Notes: generated by a model not told the origin, from the letters alone. 64,000 nucleotides of DNA from Tilletia caries (GCA_032718865.1 JALUTQ010000004.1:620001-684000); one strand, 5' to 3'; shown: positions 10,098-22,069, counted from the first letter of the stretch. Translations and numbers: made by a program.

Positions 10098-11038
10098 GCT
10101 GCTGATTTGCTGAAGGCGGGCGGGAGTTCTCTATGTGGACTGTGTCTGTCCTGCAGCCTGCAGCTAACCGGATTATTGTTTACAGATTTGTTTTGTTGGC
10201 GGTGGCTTGGACTTACCCATCTCTCCTCCCGCCTGCCTCGTCTTATACTTCAGACTTTTGTTCCGCACTTGCTGCTGATGTGTACTTTGCAGGCCACTTC
10301 AGCTCACATGTATGTATTTGTGATCTGACTGGCAGTTTTCAGGCAGGTACCCACTCTCCCTTGACAAAGTGAAGCCACTGAAGCCCATAACGTCTAGGAA
10401 CCGATGGGACGGGAACTCGGGAAGCCGGAGAGTCGATCATGCGTGATGCGAGGCAGCAGAATGTCCACTTGACCTTTTCTATCCTCCTCCTCCTCCTGAT
10501 CCACAACCACCTGCTCTCTCTCTCTCTCTCTCTCTCTCTTGCTGAACCCTCTGCCCTTTCAGCTCCAGGTCCTCCGGTCATCACCTTCACTCGGTCTCGT
10601 TTGTGAGTAACAGTTCAAGGCCTGCCTGTCGCAGTTGACGATTACTGACCCCTTCTGTTGCGTGCCACCCCAATCAGCGATTAGCTCTCGAAGGCGGACG
10701 GGCTCCCAGCGGACAAAGCAACCGAATCCTTCCCCACATCAGAACGGGTACGGACCGCGCTCTATCGCAGCCCTGAGCATACAACTCGAGGCACCTACCT
10801 CCTGGTCACTTTCTTTCACAGTCTCCCTCATCTGGTCCAGCGGTTTGCGACCTTCAAGGCACAACGAGGGCTTCGGTATATCTTCCTAGCCTCTTGCTCG
10901 ACCAACCCACCTGCCCCAACAACCCACATTCGTTTTCTGGATCCCTGCATATTTCCCCACTGCTTTGCTCGTCGACCTCTGCCAATTCATTCTGCCCTGG
11001 ACATCCCAAATCGACACCTCACACTCCCGATCCTCAGC
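10098..11038. other. Upstream region of the seven-pass membrane protein gene
   Basis: About 0.9 kb without a supported gene. It contains a pure CT/GA dinucleotide run (about 10512-10539), which can act as a GAGA-like open-chromatin stretch, and C/T-rich sequence leading into the ATG at 11039. Confidence 0.5.
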
Positions 11039-13201
11039 ATGGAACACTACAACCTTGCGCGCCGAGCGCAAGTCGATTTCAATGCCACCGACGCTCACCC
11101 AGCATACAGCCACCTGAACGAATCCTCCATTGCCGTCCTTCAAAATGATGCGAACCGGATCTTCTCGCCCGTGCAGGTCGACGGCTTCTCCGTTAGCATC
11201 CTGGTCGCCCTGTTCGGCATGTACCTCCTCAGCCTCACGTCCAAGATCTTCATGCGAGTCTTTATGCGCACTCGTTACCTGGCGTCACCCTCTGTCACCC
11301 AACGGCAATGTGCGAACTTCTTGGCCAGCGCCATCACGATGTCTGTACCTGCTCCGCTTCTGGGATACGCTCTTTCCGCGGCCAAGTGGGACATCAACAT
11401 GATGCAGATTCGATGCGTCCGGTTAGCGGCCATCCTCATCTGCTCCTTCGCCCTCTACGATCTGATCCATCGCCAACGCACGTCCGTCGTGATCTTCTTC
11501 AAGCGTACGATCTCTCTCGGCGTCGTCTCGTTACAGATTTACATGTTCAACCAGACGCAAGACCCGTCCTTCATCATCACCCTCGTCGCCCTTCTCTTCG
11601 TCTCGATGACAGAAGCTCCGGCATTCTTTGGCCTGTTCCTCTACAAGCTGCAAGTCTCAGCACGGTTTACCAAGTTTATCCTTCGCTCAGCCGTCGGTTC
11701 TACAATCTTTGTCAAGGCGGCAGGTGTGGCCGTCGGCGTATACACCTGGACCAAGTTCCAGCGTCAAGACATGTCCATTCTCGGACGGGTGTCCTCAGTC
11801 ATCTATCTGGCCGCTCTGGTCGGACTGCTGACATGTCAAGTCCTGATGGCCATCTCCCTGCACAAGCTGGCGAAGGAGGTCGACGAGCGGTACGCAAAGA
11901 AGGGACCTCTTGAGCTTCCGTCCAGCAAGGCTGGGGGTGGCGGGCGGTCCAAGGGACGGAATACACCGAAGGCGGGCAACGGACACTGGCAAGGAGAAAA
12001 TGGAGAGTTGAGGCGACACCAGGATGACCGTCTCTCCACTTTCGACCTGACCAACATGGCCCGGAACTCTCTCGAGATGGACGAGAAGCGACACAGCGGA
12101 ATGGGGGGCAGCACCTCGTACAAGTCCATGGACCCGGACAACTTTGGCACTGATGAGGAGTGGCAACCACCCACGATTCGAGAACGTCTCCGCGCCCTTT
12201 CACCCCTCGGTCGCAAATCACCAAATTTCTCCCGTCCGCTCAATGGCAAGAAAAAGGCGGAAGCAGCAGCCCAACGTCGCTCAGCGGTCGAGAGCTACTA
12301 CGAAACGCAAGGCGCCAGTACATCGAAGCAGGGAGCCCAATCACCGTCGACCTTCGGTTCGAGGTACTCCTCCGAGATGAAGAATGTGCCCGTTCTCAGC
12401 TTTGACGGGCCGGAGGGACGGCCCCGTAGCGCGGCGACAAACTTCGGCTCAGAACGGTCGGGTGAGGCTTCGTACGCCTCCCCGCCGACCACACGCCGGA
12501 TACTCGAGGACAACAGCGGCGGGCATCTGTACCTCCGAGGAGACGAGCAACCACAGATCGTCGTGTCGGCAGCCTCCTCCCTCGCCGATCACTCGACTCT
12601 GAACGACCATAATTATGCTTCTGCACATGGGACTCATGCTGCCGGCTCCCAGGACGACGCTTGGAACCGGTCCCACTCGCAGAACGGCGGTAGCAGCAGC
12701 AATGGGTCGAACAGCCGTCAAGTCGGTGTAAACCGGATCACCGGTTTCACACCTCACCAGCTGTCGAGCGGGATGAATGCGACGGACGAGACGTCGCGCT
12801 ATGCGCTGGGCATCGTGCAGGAGTACATCGAGCCCTCCGATTCACCTGATTCATCCCAATGGGGGCGGAATGGGGACGGTGCCTCCTCGAACGGCTGGCA
12901 GAGTGCGTCGGATGACAGGCGCGGGAACAGTACCACCCCCCTGACGCCCGATCTGGACCATGGTTCACACACGTACACGGTCCCTCGTCACGGGTCGCGG
13001 CCGCGTCAGACGCCCACCTCGCCAGCAGTTTCCGATCAGGACCAGTACTACGCTCAGCAGTCGTACCAAGAGCAACATCAGCAGCAGCAGCGGTACCAGT
13101 ACGAGGGCGGCTCGTCGCCGTCGTACTCTTACGCCTTTGACAACAGGACGCACACGAACAACTCGGCATCACAACAACCTCAGTTCCTCGCGGACCTCTG
13201 A
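11039..13201 (+). CDS. Seven-pass membrane protein with long disordered tail
   Basis: A single exon of 720 residues from the ATG at 11039. About seven hydrophobic helices are predicted at residues 49-70, 92-113, 126-143, 155-170, 178-201, 217-237 and 251-275, with no signal peptide. An N-glycosylation sequon (NAT at 15-17) and another (NES) lie in the N-terminal 30 residues, suggesting a lumenal or extracellular N-terminus. From residue 285 on the chain is hydrophilic, Ser/Gly/Gln-rich and likely cytoplasmic and phosphorylated, with a Gln-rich patch near 690. The helix spacing and the MTEAPAFFG segment faintly recall TLC-domain (TRAM/LAG/CLN8) proteins, but I see no diagnostic motif. It is a conserved-looking fungal membrane protein of unknown function. 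The single long exon is unusual among these intron-rich neighbours. Confidence 0.75.
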   Translation: MEHYNLARRAQVDFNATDAHPAYSHLNESSIAVLQNDANRIFSPVQVDGFSVSILVALFGMYLLSLTSKIFMRVFMRTRYLASPSVTQRQCANFLASAITMSVPAPLLGYALSAAKWDINMMQIRCVRLAAILICSFALYDLIHRQRTSVVIFFKRTISLGVVSLQIYMFNQTQDPSFIITLVALLFVSMTEAPAFFGLFLYKLQVSARFTKFILRSAVGSTIFVKAAGVAVGVYTWTKFQRQDMSILGRVSSVIYLAALVGLLTCQVLMAISLHKLAKEVDERYAKKGPLELPSSKAGGGGRSKGRNTPKAGNGHWQGENGELRRHQDDRLSTFDLTNMARNSLEMDEKRHSGMGGSTSYKSMDPDNFGTDEEWQPPTIRERLRALSPLGRKSPNFSRPLNGKKKAEAAAQRRSAVESYYETQGASTSKQGAQSPSTFGSRYSSEMKNVPVLSFDGPEGRPRSAATNFGSERSGEASYASPPTTRRILEDNSGGHLYLRGDEQPQIVVSAASSLADHSTLNDHNYASAHGTHAAGSQDDAWNRSHSQNGGSSSNGSNSRQVGVNRITGFTPHQLSSGMNATDETSRYALGIVQEYIEPSDSPDSSQWGRNGDGASSNGWQSASDDRRGNSTTPLTPDLDHGSHTYTVPRHGSRPRQTPTSPAVSDQDQYYAQQSYQEQHQQQQRYQYEGGSSPSYSYAFDNRTHTNNSASQQPQFLADL

Positions 13202-14165
13202 GTCGACTGGTACTTTCGATTTTTGAACGGGCTGACCCGTGCAGGCATGCATGAAGGGCAACTCCATCCGGTCGACTTGCCTTTGCGAGTCAACTCACCA
13301 AACCCCCACTCTCTTTCTTAACATCACTCCCTCTCAAGGCAAATTACTCTCACTTTTGTAACATCTTCGGTTTCCACCCCGCACCTTAACCCTTTATTAT
13401 CTCTCTCTTCCCCCCTCTCTCATCCCCCCTTTCAGGCATGTACTGGTGAACGAGGACAAAGGAAATGGATCTTTCTCAATCAGGGTCTCCAGTGTGTGAG
13501 CCCGTCGGAACGGATTCAGCAGGGATCACACAGATCGTTAAATGCGCTTGGGAGGAGTCGTTGCGGATCGTAAAGCGTGAAGAAGTATGGACACGCGTTG
13601 CGATTACAGGTCGCGCCGCCCGCAAAAGGAGAATTCAAGGAAGTGGCTCGAATCCGAACGGAGACCATGACGGACGGCTTGATGAGGGAGGGGGAGGGGA
13701 GAGAGAGATTGAAAGGGCGTAGTGAAAGGCAGTGCAGACTGTAAGGGGAGGATGAGGAGAAAAGGGATCGTACGTAGCCCAATGCATACAATCAATGCGG
13801 AGACTCGATGACGCTGAAGATGAAGACGTTGGGAACGATGCTGGCCTGCTGGAACAAGCTGTGGAAGGGGTGGGAGCTACATCGGTCCCGACCTTCCTTT
13901 TTTTCGGGTCCTCCTCGGAAAGGGAACCTGACGAGGGGCAAATAAGCAGATTGCTTCTCGACTTTTTGCTGTTTCGAAAGATGAATGTGCCTCTCTGCTC
14001 ATGCTGTCGGTGTCGACGGCGCAAGGGCAGCACTCGCGCTACCCTGTCGACCTCCTGCGTTGGACGGTCGCCCCCTGCCGCGGCCTACAGAGATGCACGG
14101 AGATAATGAAGTGAGGATCAGAACACCCGCACCACCTGACCGTACTCGAAACGAAAACGATTCAA
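13202..14165. other. Convergent intergenic region
   Basis: About 960 bp between two convergent genes. The first 250 bp are T/C-rich and fit a 3' UTR. The rest contains short ORFs on both strands without recognisable content or splice patterns. Confidence 0.5.
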
Positions 14166-16145
14166 CTACTGACCTCGGCTTCCCTGTCCATTCTGGCTTC
14201 CCGGCAGACCCGGTGCCGCCCCCGCTCCTCTTCCAGCGCCAGGCCCCGAGCCAGAGCGCGCTCCTCCTGCAGCACCACCACCGCCACTCGATCGATCCCG
14301 ACCGTGTCCATTCGGCGCACCGTCAGTCAAACCCTCCTGTCCTTCCACAGCAACGCCCGACGAACCCTCCCTTCGTGGGTTTCTCCCACCCGCTCCCGGT
14401 CCGCCGCTTCCACCACCACCACCCCGTCCCGGCCGTGGTCCAGCACCACCGACGCGTGCGCCTCCAGCCCTCCGGTTCTGCTGTTGAGACTCCTGCTGCG
14501 CAGCGAGCTGTTGTTGGCGGAGGGTCTTCTTGGTGGTGTGCAGTACGAAGCCGTCCTCATCGACGACGGGCTCCGGTTTGCGTAGTGGTGCAGGGACGGG
14601 AGCTGCGACCGCGTCGGACGAGCGACCTGGACCGCGGACCGACCTTGGACCGTTGCTTGAAGGGGACGCGTTGCCACCTGTTTGGGCGGTCCTGGTCTTG
14701 CCCACCTGCTTGGTAAGAGGGGTCGATTCTGCCTCTGCTGCCGCCGGGGCGAACTCGACAGTCTTGCCCGCTTCCCTCTCATGACCGGCACCCAAGCTGA
14801 GAACCGAGCTCCGAAGGACTTCTTCGTGAATGGCATCATCGTCGTCGTCGTCGAGAGATGCCCAGTCTATCTTCTTGGGCGGGGCCGGAGCGGTCTCCCG
14901 GGGCGCAGCTGGTTCGTCAGCAAGTGGAAGTGACTCGGAAGCAGCGGTATCAGGTTGAGGAGCAGGCACGTCCTCAGCTGGGGGAGCCCCGTCTACAGCG
15001 CCACCCTCGGGTTCACCCGCCTCGGCAAATTCAGGAACAGGCATCGATGTTGGTGCCGATGACGTTGCGGTATCCTGGCCAGGTTCGTCGGCAGGAGCCT
15101 GCTCAGAAATCGGCTCAGGCTCAAATTCTGTCTCGCCCTCGACTTCGCTGGCCTGCATGAAGAGGATTCGGCCGCCCGCTGACGGTGGGACGGGGCCAGA
15201 ACCCGAGCTGAAGCCCTTGTCGGCATCAATGTTAATGTAACTGGGAGCTTCAGCCGAGTCGGGTGCGGCAGAAGCACTGTCGGTTGCTGGAGGCAGATGA
15301 GGAACCGGCATGGCGATGGGCGCGTCGTCATCAGAAGTGGGAGCGAGATCCGCATTGGCACCGGCGGAAGGACCAAGCGGAGGAACTGGCTCTGAATCGT
15401 TCTCGGCAGAGTCAATCGCCCCGAACTGAGTTGGGATCGGAGGTGCCGCGGTGAGAGCGTTGACAAGTTCGGCGAGACGAGCATGGGTGATGCCTGCTTG
15501 AATCAAGGATGAGGAGGCCGAGGATGGAGAGGGCACGCCTGCGGAGAAGACAATCTCGGACGGGTCGGCTTCTTTGATCCGCTTGATGATGCCCAGCGCG
15601 GTTTCGGAATCGTCTGGTGCGATACCGAACAAGGGTGCGTTGGCGAAGGCGTAGAGGACCGGGTTGAGCGCATGAATGTCGGCCGCAGTGATAGTCGCCG
15701 CCAGGGCGGTGGGGACATCGGGCTGGGGTGTTGTCGCGTTGGTGGTGGAGTCGTTGTTGAAGAGCGAGTACAGATGGAGGAACTGGAGCAGGAAGGAGAG
15801 TTGTGCGTGTGCGTCGTCTGCGCGCTCGGCGTTGGCATTGGCCAGACGGGTGAGCCGCTCGACTTCGGCATCGGACTGGGAGTGTGCTGCGGCCTCGTGC
15901 TGCTGTGTCTGTGCGAGAATCGAGTTGAGCTCGGCGTAGACGGCCTCGAGAGTGGGCTTGGAGGCGACGGCGCGGACCTGGTCGGCATTGAGCGCGGCCT
16001 TGTCCTGGGTCTCGTATGCGCTGATGCGCTGGAGCTTCTTGTGGACCGCCTTTGCGCGCTTGAGGATCTGGGCGGAGAGCGAGCCGGCCTTGGAGGACGA
16101 CGGCGTCTCCACGGGGGCGGCGGCGAGTGCTGACGGCGCGGCCAT
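14166..16145 (-). CDS. Caprin-like RGG/Gly-rich putative RNA-binding protein
   Basis: A single open exon of 659 residues. Residues about 20-105 form charged helices (KAVHKKLQRISAYETQ, LNADQVRAVASK) whose layout resembles the N-terminal homology/dimerisation segment of Caprin-1. The middle (250-450) is acidic and Pro/Ala-rich. Next come a short conserved-looking KKIDWASLDDDDDDAIHEE and a basic VDEDGFVLHTTKKTLRQQQ. The last 100 residues are RGG/Gly-rich, the usual RNA-binding, phase-separating type of tail. I infer a cytoplasmic mRNP component; the caprin relationship rests on pattern only. A GTCAGT sequence right at the stop could be a splice donor to a further small exon. Confidence 0.6.
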   Translation of the reverse strand: MAAPSALAAAPVETPSSSKAGSLSAQILKRAKAVHKKLQRISAYETQDKAALNADQVRAVASKPTLEAVYAELNSILAQTQQHEAAAHSQSDAEVERLTRLANANAERADDAHAQLSFLLQFLHLYSLFNNDSTTNATTPQPDVPTALAATITAADIHALNPVLYAFANAPLFGIAPDDSETALGIIKRIKEADPSEIVFSAGVPSPSSASSSLIQAGITHARLAELVNALTAAPPIPTQFGAIDSAENDSEPVPPLGPSAGANADLAPTSDDDAPIAMPVPHLPPATDSASAAPDSAEAPSYINIDADKGFSSGSGPVPPSAGGRILFMQASEVEGETEFEPEPISEQAPADEPGQDTATSSAPTSMPVPEFAEAGEPEGGAVDGAPPAEDVPAPQPDTAASESLPLADEPAAPRETAPAPPKKIDWASLDDDDDDAIHEEVLRSSVLSLGAGHEREAGKTVEFAPAAAEAESTPLTKQVGKTRTAQTGGNASPSSNGPRSVRGPGRSSDAVAAPVPAPLRKPEPVVDEDGFVLHTTKKTLRQQQLAAQQESQQQNRRAGGARVGGAGPRPGRGGGGGSGGPGAGGRNPRREGSSGVAVEGQEGLTDGAPNGHGRDRSSGGGGAAGGARSGSGPGAGRGAGAAPGLPGSQNGQGSRGQ

Positions 16146-16486
16146 CGTTCTTATGTACTGTATACTCCTGTTGCTGTTGCCTGCGCTGCGAGTGGTGGCC
16201 GATGTTCTTCTCAGTCAACCGCAGCTCACAGCCAAAGGACCGAGCGAGCGATAGACATGGTTCCCCGCATAGCAACAGCAGGCGAGAAGCTTTCCCTCTC
16301 CTCCAAACGCTCTGCTTCCCGCTCCGCACGCGTCTCTCATCTCGACAGCAGTACTGTGCATCAGAGTCACGCAACCCGGGAGAGAGCAAGCGGACGACGG
16401 CGGCCTACGAAGCAACGATAACCCCTCCCGACGATCGCGACGACGACGAGGACCGCGTGCTGGCTGGCTGCTCATCGGCGTAAAAC
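16146..16486. promoter_or_regulatory. Divergent promoter, RGG protein gene and LSM8
   Basis: 341 bp separate the two start codons. The region contains AACGATAACCCC and several CG-rich repeats but no clear TATA box. A shared bidirectional promoter for two RNA-biology genes is plausible; co-regulation is inference. Confidence 0.4.
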
Positions 16487-16920
16487 ATGTCGGGTCTTTC
16501 GACCTTCGTCACGCGTGAGTCTGTTTCCTTGAGTAAATGCTGCATAATGGTCTTGATCTAAAGTCTCTTCTGTCACACAGACAAGGTCCTGATGATCACT
16601 CAGGACGGCCGCGTTATCGTTGGCCGTCTCGAGGGCTTCGACAACCAAGGAAGCATCATCCTGTCCGAGTGCGTCGAGAGAATATTCAGCGCCGACGAGG
16701 GCGTGGTTGAGGAACCGCTCGGTCTGTACATCCTCCGTGGTGACAGCATGTGAGTACGCTTCCGCTTCTCTACCATTTGAATCCGACGTCTCCGCTGGTC
16801 TGACTGGATACATGCGTCCTTCACAGTGCTCTCGTCGGCGAGCTAGACGCAGAAAAGGACGCTGCGGTGGAATGGAATTCCGTGCAAGCGGATCCCATGC
16901 CAGAAACTCGGCATAGATAG
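16487..16920 (+). CDS. LSM8: U6 snRNA-associated Sm-like protein LSm8
   Basis: Three exons (16487-16514, 16581-16749, 16827-16920) encode exactly 96 residues, the length of human LSM8. The Sm1 motif (KVLMITQDGRVIVGRLEGFD) and Sm2 motif (YILRGDSIALVGEL) are complete, including the Asp and Gly that shape the RNA pocket. LSm8 defines the nuclear LSm2-8 ring, which binds the 3' oligo-U tail of U6 snRNA for splicing. The last intron splits the Ile codon between Ser and Ala in Sm2. The first intron begins 28 nt after the ATG, a common position in basidiomycete genes. Confidence 0.95.
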
Positions 16921-17567
16921 CCACTTGCCACGCTTGCGCGTTTCCAATCCCTCGCCAACCTCCCGCATTGTATGCGCTCTGTGTCAACTGCTGGCTCGAT
17001 TGCATTCGAATACAAGTGCATATATCGACGCCTCGTCACGAGCGACAAGGCCTGCAGATGTCGACATGGACTCGAGCGATTTCTGCATCAGAATTCAAGA
17101 TTCTGGTCCTGTTAATGCATCGCGGCCTAGGCAGACGGCGTGGCGAAGTCTCACGACACTACATAATGCCCTGACCGCGGATTTGGAACACCTAGGGATT
17201 GTTGCCCGGCGAGCTGTTGGCCGTGCGATGTTCCACAAACCCATGCTGCCATCAACTGAACAATACATAGAAGAGAGACTGCGATCCGCCGCGCGCTGTG
17301 CGTTGTGCTGTTCGTTGCTGATGCCGACTGAGTGGAAGATGGTTTCATGTGTGCTTGCTGTCTTTGTATGTTGCGCTCGGACGTTCCGCACACAGGAAGA
17401 AGAAGAGAGCGCGCCCGGGCGGACCACGTCGACACCTTTTGGCAGCCACCATCTTCTTGCTGCGATCCGATCTCCCACCTCGACCTCAATCCCACTGCAC
17501 CATCCCCCCTCTCCTTCTTCCTTTCACCTCCATCTACTCGTCTTTGTGTCCCCCGCGTTGAATCGGC
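16921..17567. other. Intergenic, upstream of SEC24
   Basis: About 650 bp between LSM8 and SEC24 on the same strand. The long minus-strand frame crossing here is a shadow of SEC24. The last 100 bp are CT-rich, consistent with the SEC24 5' UTR. Confidence 0.5.
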
Positions 17568-20500
17568 ATGGCGCAAAACCCGCCGTACCAGCAGCAACGT
17601 CCTGGACAGGGCCCCCCAGGAGCCCCCGGATTCCCTCCAGGTCCAGGAGGTCCCCAGGGTGGCCCAAGACCAGGGCCTGGGCAGCAATTTGGCGGACCGC
17701 AGGGCGCGCCTGGCCCGCAGCATCCACAGCAGCCCGGCTTCGGTGCACCTCCCGGAGTCCGTCAGGCATCCTTTGGCAATCCCGGACCACAGCAACCAAT
17801 CTCCCGCGGCCCAACTCCCGGCATGGCTCCACAGCAAGGACGGCCCTTCCAGCCTCAGCCCGGTATGGCGCAGCCTCCCCCAGGTGCGCAACAGTTTCGA
17901 CCCCCACAGCCAGGTATGGCCCCGCAGCCCGGTCGACCCCCTATGCCGCCGGGTCAACAGCAGTCTTTCCAGCGTCCCCCCGGTGCTTCGGGAGGACCTG
18001 GTCCAGGCCCCGGCAATGCGCCAATGTCCGCAGCGGGCGGCCTGGCTGCTCAGATGGGTGGAATGAACCTCGGCCCAAATGCAGGAAATCCCGCCGGTCA
18101 GCGAGGTCCCTCTCCCGCTCCGCCCCCTCCACCACCGCAGGACGGACCGGACTTGGGTCCAGCTCGCACCAAACGCAGCGCGCGTGCCTACCATGCCGAC
18201 GCACCAGCGCAAGCCGCCAGTGATGGATGGAACGATGCTCCAGCTCAGCCGAACCAAGCCCCCTATCAACGCGCGGCCGCCGACCGTGTTGCAGGGTACG
18301 GGGCCGAACAGGAGCGGTACCTCTCTGGCGAATCCGACGCAGCACTCGATCAGATTCCCGGTCAACAAAACGTCATCAGTTCTGAGCAGCAGGCTGCCAA
18401 CCGCGCGCGTCTCCAGCAGATGCAATCTCAGCACGGCGGTCACCTTGAGCCACCTGCAGGCGCGCCCGGTGTCTTCTCCCAAGAGATCGGCACCCCGGAC
18501 TTCGGACCGGATCCGAACATGATGGGTGCACCCCCAGCTGTAGGACCCGGTCAGCAGGGTAATATCCCGCAGCCTCCTCACTCGGCTGGTCAGCGTCTTC
18601 CCGGCGTCCGTAGCAAGATCAGTCAGGAACAGACTCCAAGTCCTGTTAAGGCGCAGGACGCAGACCAGGAAGACTTTGACAAAGAGTGGTACTTCACCCT
18701 TGGTCGCGGTGGCCTGCCCCGTAGCACGACTGACTTTGGAGCTGTCGATCAAGGTGAGTAGGATCCGACGGTATCCGTATCGGTCACTCCCAATCATGTT
18801 GACCGGATTCGAATCCCCAGGAAACTGCTCGCCCAAGTATATGCGTGTTACCACGTATAGCATGCCCGCCTCTGACGAAATTGCCAGTGCGACTCAGATC
18901 CCTATCGCAGTCATGGTCCAACCTTTCGCGCAGCAGCGCCACGATGAACAGCCACTTCACATCGTCGACTGTGGCGAACACGGCCCGCCTCGCTGCAAGA
19001 AGTGCCGTGCGTACATCAACCCCTGGTGCATCTTCATCGAGCAGGGTCAGAAGTGGATGTGCAACCTCTGTGGATCGCCGACGGAAGTTCGTCCCGAGTA
19101 CTTCTGCAACCTCGACGTATCAGGTCGTCGCGTCGACTTCGAGCAGCGACCGGAGCTCTCCCACGGCACTGTTGACTTCACCGTCCCGAAGGAGTACTGG
19201 GCGGTTCAAACTGCGCCGCCTTCTTCTGTTCTTCTTCCCGTCGCCCCCGCCTCAACCATTGCGGAGACCGCAAAGTTGACGCCCAAGATTGAGAAGGACG
19301 AGCCACAGTTCGCAGGTTCGACCATGGGTCTCTCCGGTCAGGGTGGTGTCGCAGCAAAAGCGGCTACCAAGGCCGCCAGCGATGCCCTCGGCAACATCAA
19401 GCTCGGACCCACCGGTCGCACCACGGTGCGGGCTCCCCGGCCCTTGACTTACTTCTTCGCCATTGATGTGAGCTACAGCTCCGTCCGCAGCGGCGCGTTG
19501 AAGCGCGTTTGCGATTCTATTCGCGAGACGCTGTATGGCCCTCGAATCGAATCAGAAGCTGGCGTGAGCAATGGTCCGAAGAAGGACGGTGAAGGCGGAG
19601 AGGAGGAGGAGGTTCCCACTGGCTTCGGCATTCCCGACGGCAGTCGGGTCGCTATCCTCACCTTCGACAAGGCGCTTCACTTCTACAACCTCACTTCGAC
19701 CCTTGACCATGCTCAGATGCTTGTGGTGCCCGACATTGACGAGCCGTTCGTTCCGATCAGCGAAGGGCTCTTGGCCGACCCATGGGACTCGCGGCATATC
19801 ATCGAGGGACTGCTTGAGAACCTGCCCAGCTTCTTTGCGGACAGCATGGTGGCTGAGGCCGCGCTCGGTGCTGTGATTCGCGGGGCGCAAGCTTGTTTGA
19901 GCACGATCGGTGGGCAGGTCAATGTGTTCTTGGCCACCATCCCGACTGTGGGGCCTGGTGCCCTGAAGCACCGCGAGGACTCCAAGCTGTACGGGACCGA
20001 CAAGGAAAAGACGCTTTTCATTGCTCAAGATCCGTTCTACCGGAGCGCAGCGGAGGAGTGTGCGGAAGCTGGTATCGGTGTCAACGTTTTCCTGTTCCCG
20101 TCCCAGTACATCGACGTTGCCACGATCAGTGAGTAACTCGGGTACGTAAAGACGTCGTTTCTTGGTACTAATCGCATCTCCTTCTTCTCAGGTCAACTGC
20201 CTGCCATCACTGGCGGAGATATCTTCCTGCACCCTCGCTTCGATCCGGTACGAGACGAGGTCAAGCTTAAGACGCAGGTACAGCGAACGGTGCTACGTGA
20301 GACGGCCTACAACGCGACAATGCGGGTGCGTTGCTCGAACGGTCTGCGGGTGGCGGAATACAACGGAAGCTTCTTCCAACGCAACTCGACCGATCTTGAG
20401 CTCGGTAATGTGGATGCAGACAAGGCTATTGGCGTCCGCATCAAGCACGACGGCAGACTGGACGAGAAGCATGAAGCGTACTTCCAGTGCGCCATTCTCT

Positions 20501-21703
20501 ACACGACGGCCACGGGCGAGAGACGGGTCCGGTGCCACAACTTGGCTGTGCCTGTCACCAACTCGCTCACGAACGTGTTCCAATATGCGGATCTCGACAG
20601 CACTGTTGCCTACTTTGCGAAGGAGATCACTACCTTGGCGCTGACCAAGCCGCTGAAGGACGTACGCAACTACGTGACGGAGAAGTGTGTCAAGATGCTG
20701 CTTTCCTACCGAAGAAACTGTGCTCGGCCTGCCAGTCCTGGTATCTTGCTCTTGCCGGAGAGCTACAAGCTCTTCCCACTGTACGCGCTGGCGATCAACA
20801 AGCTCAAGGCCATCAAGGGCGGCAACGTGACTTCGGACGTGCGGGTGTACTACATGCGCATCCTTCAATCACTCGGTACGGGCCAGACCATGGCCCTACT
20901 GTACCCGCGCATGATTGCACTGCACACCATGGCCGACGACGATGGATTCCCGATCAAGCTCGCCCAACCCGACGGTTCGACCGTGGACGGAGCGCGGATT
21001 AAGAGCCCGCCTCTGATGCGGTTGAGCTACCTCTGGATGGAGCAGCACGGCGCGTACCTCATCGACAATGGCGATATGTGCATTTTGTGGCTTGGGGCCG
21101 ATGTCAACCCGCAACTGTTGGAAGACTTGTACGGCGTCAACTCGCTGGACGAACTGGATCCGCGTATGGTGAGAAGTCTACTTCGGAAAGCGTTGGCTTT
21201 TAGGCTTTCACAAATGGAGAGCTGTGCTAACACCGATTCTGCTTCCTCGTTTTGTTTTCAGTCTGTCTTGCCCAAGCTTCCCACAAGGCTGTCCCGCCAA
21301 GTGCGGAATATGGTCAGGAACTTTGCCTCTCAGCGCAACAAGCCGGCGATGTCGGTGATGTTGGCCAGACAGCACCGCGACGGAACAGAGGTCGAATTTG
21401 CAAACAATCTTGTTGAGGACCAGGTATGTGGCTAGAATATGGTTTTCTGCTCGTATGTTTTATTCTGACCCAACTGACCCTCGCCATTGTCTCGAATCAT
21501 AAATCAGAACAACGATGCACTGAGCTACTTGGACTACGTAAGTTTCATCTTCGATGCGGTCAATTGTTGCGATGGTGTGATCAGGCATGTTGACACTTCC
21601 TTTATCATAACAGCTTCGTCATGTCCACCTGCTCATCTCGAACGAAGGTCAGACCGGCGAGAAAGAGGAAAGCGAGGGTTCGTCCCTCTGGCGGGGATGG
21701 TGA
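17568..21703 (+). CDS. SEC24: COPII coat cargo-adaptor Sec24
   Basis: Six exons (17568-18753, 18821-20128, 20192-21168, 21262-21423, 21508-21537, 21614-21703) give 1250 residues. Sec24 pairs with Sec23 in the inner COPII coat on ER exit sites and selects cargo. The first 390 residues are Pro/Gln/Gly-rich and disordered, longer than in yeast. A zinc finger follows at about 450-480 (CKKC and CNLC pairs). Next come the trunk domain (FAIDVSYSSVRSG onward), the beta-sandwich (RCSNGLRVAEYNG), the helical domain (TKPLKDVRNYVTEKCVKMLLSYR) and the gelsolin-like end (LLYPRMIALH, DNGDMCILWLGADV). The last two introns isolate a 30-nt exon. Sec23 is not in the window. Assignment to SEC24 rather than SEC23 rests on the long Pro-rich N-terminus and overall order. 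Confidence 0.95.
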
Positions 21704-22069
21704 GGATCGGCTCTGATACACGGAGCTCAAAAACTTCCCATAGGATCAAAGTCCGGCTGCTTGAGGCCAGCCATCCTTCACGCTCATCTCCTTCTCAACT
21801 GCTCCACGAGTGCATGTGATTGTATGTATATCTTCCTTCTAGTCCTCCCCCCTTTCCCTTCTCTCTCCGGTCATTCTCGTCCTCTTCAGGTTCTCCATCT
21901 CTTCTACTCCTTGTCAGACGTTACTTTTCTCCCAAAACAAAACAGCTTGTTCCCATTCGGCCTTCCTGGCTCCTTCTGGTCCGCAAGTAGTGTCTTCAAA
22001 GAGCAACCAAACTCTGAGTGCACCTGTCCTCTGCGTATTCTTTGTCTTCCTGCGATGATGCTTGTGTCA
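21704..22069. other. Convergent intergenic region
   Basis: 366 bp between the stops of SEC24 and the tubulin-tyrosine ligase-like gene. T/C-rich, no supported ORF; it probably holds both 3' UTRs. Confidence 0.5.

Noticed and set aside
18754..18820. GATTCGAATCCCC resembling a tRNA T-arm
   Set aside because: It lies in a 67-nt SEC24 intron, too short for a tRNA, and no acceptor or anticodon arm is present.
17151..18863. 570-residue minus-strand ORF opposite SEC24
   Set aside because: Antisense shadow of a GC-rich Pro/Gln coding region; no domain and no consistent splice sites.
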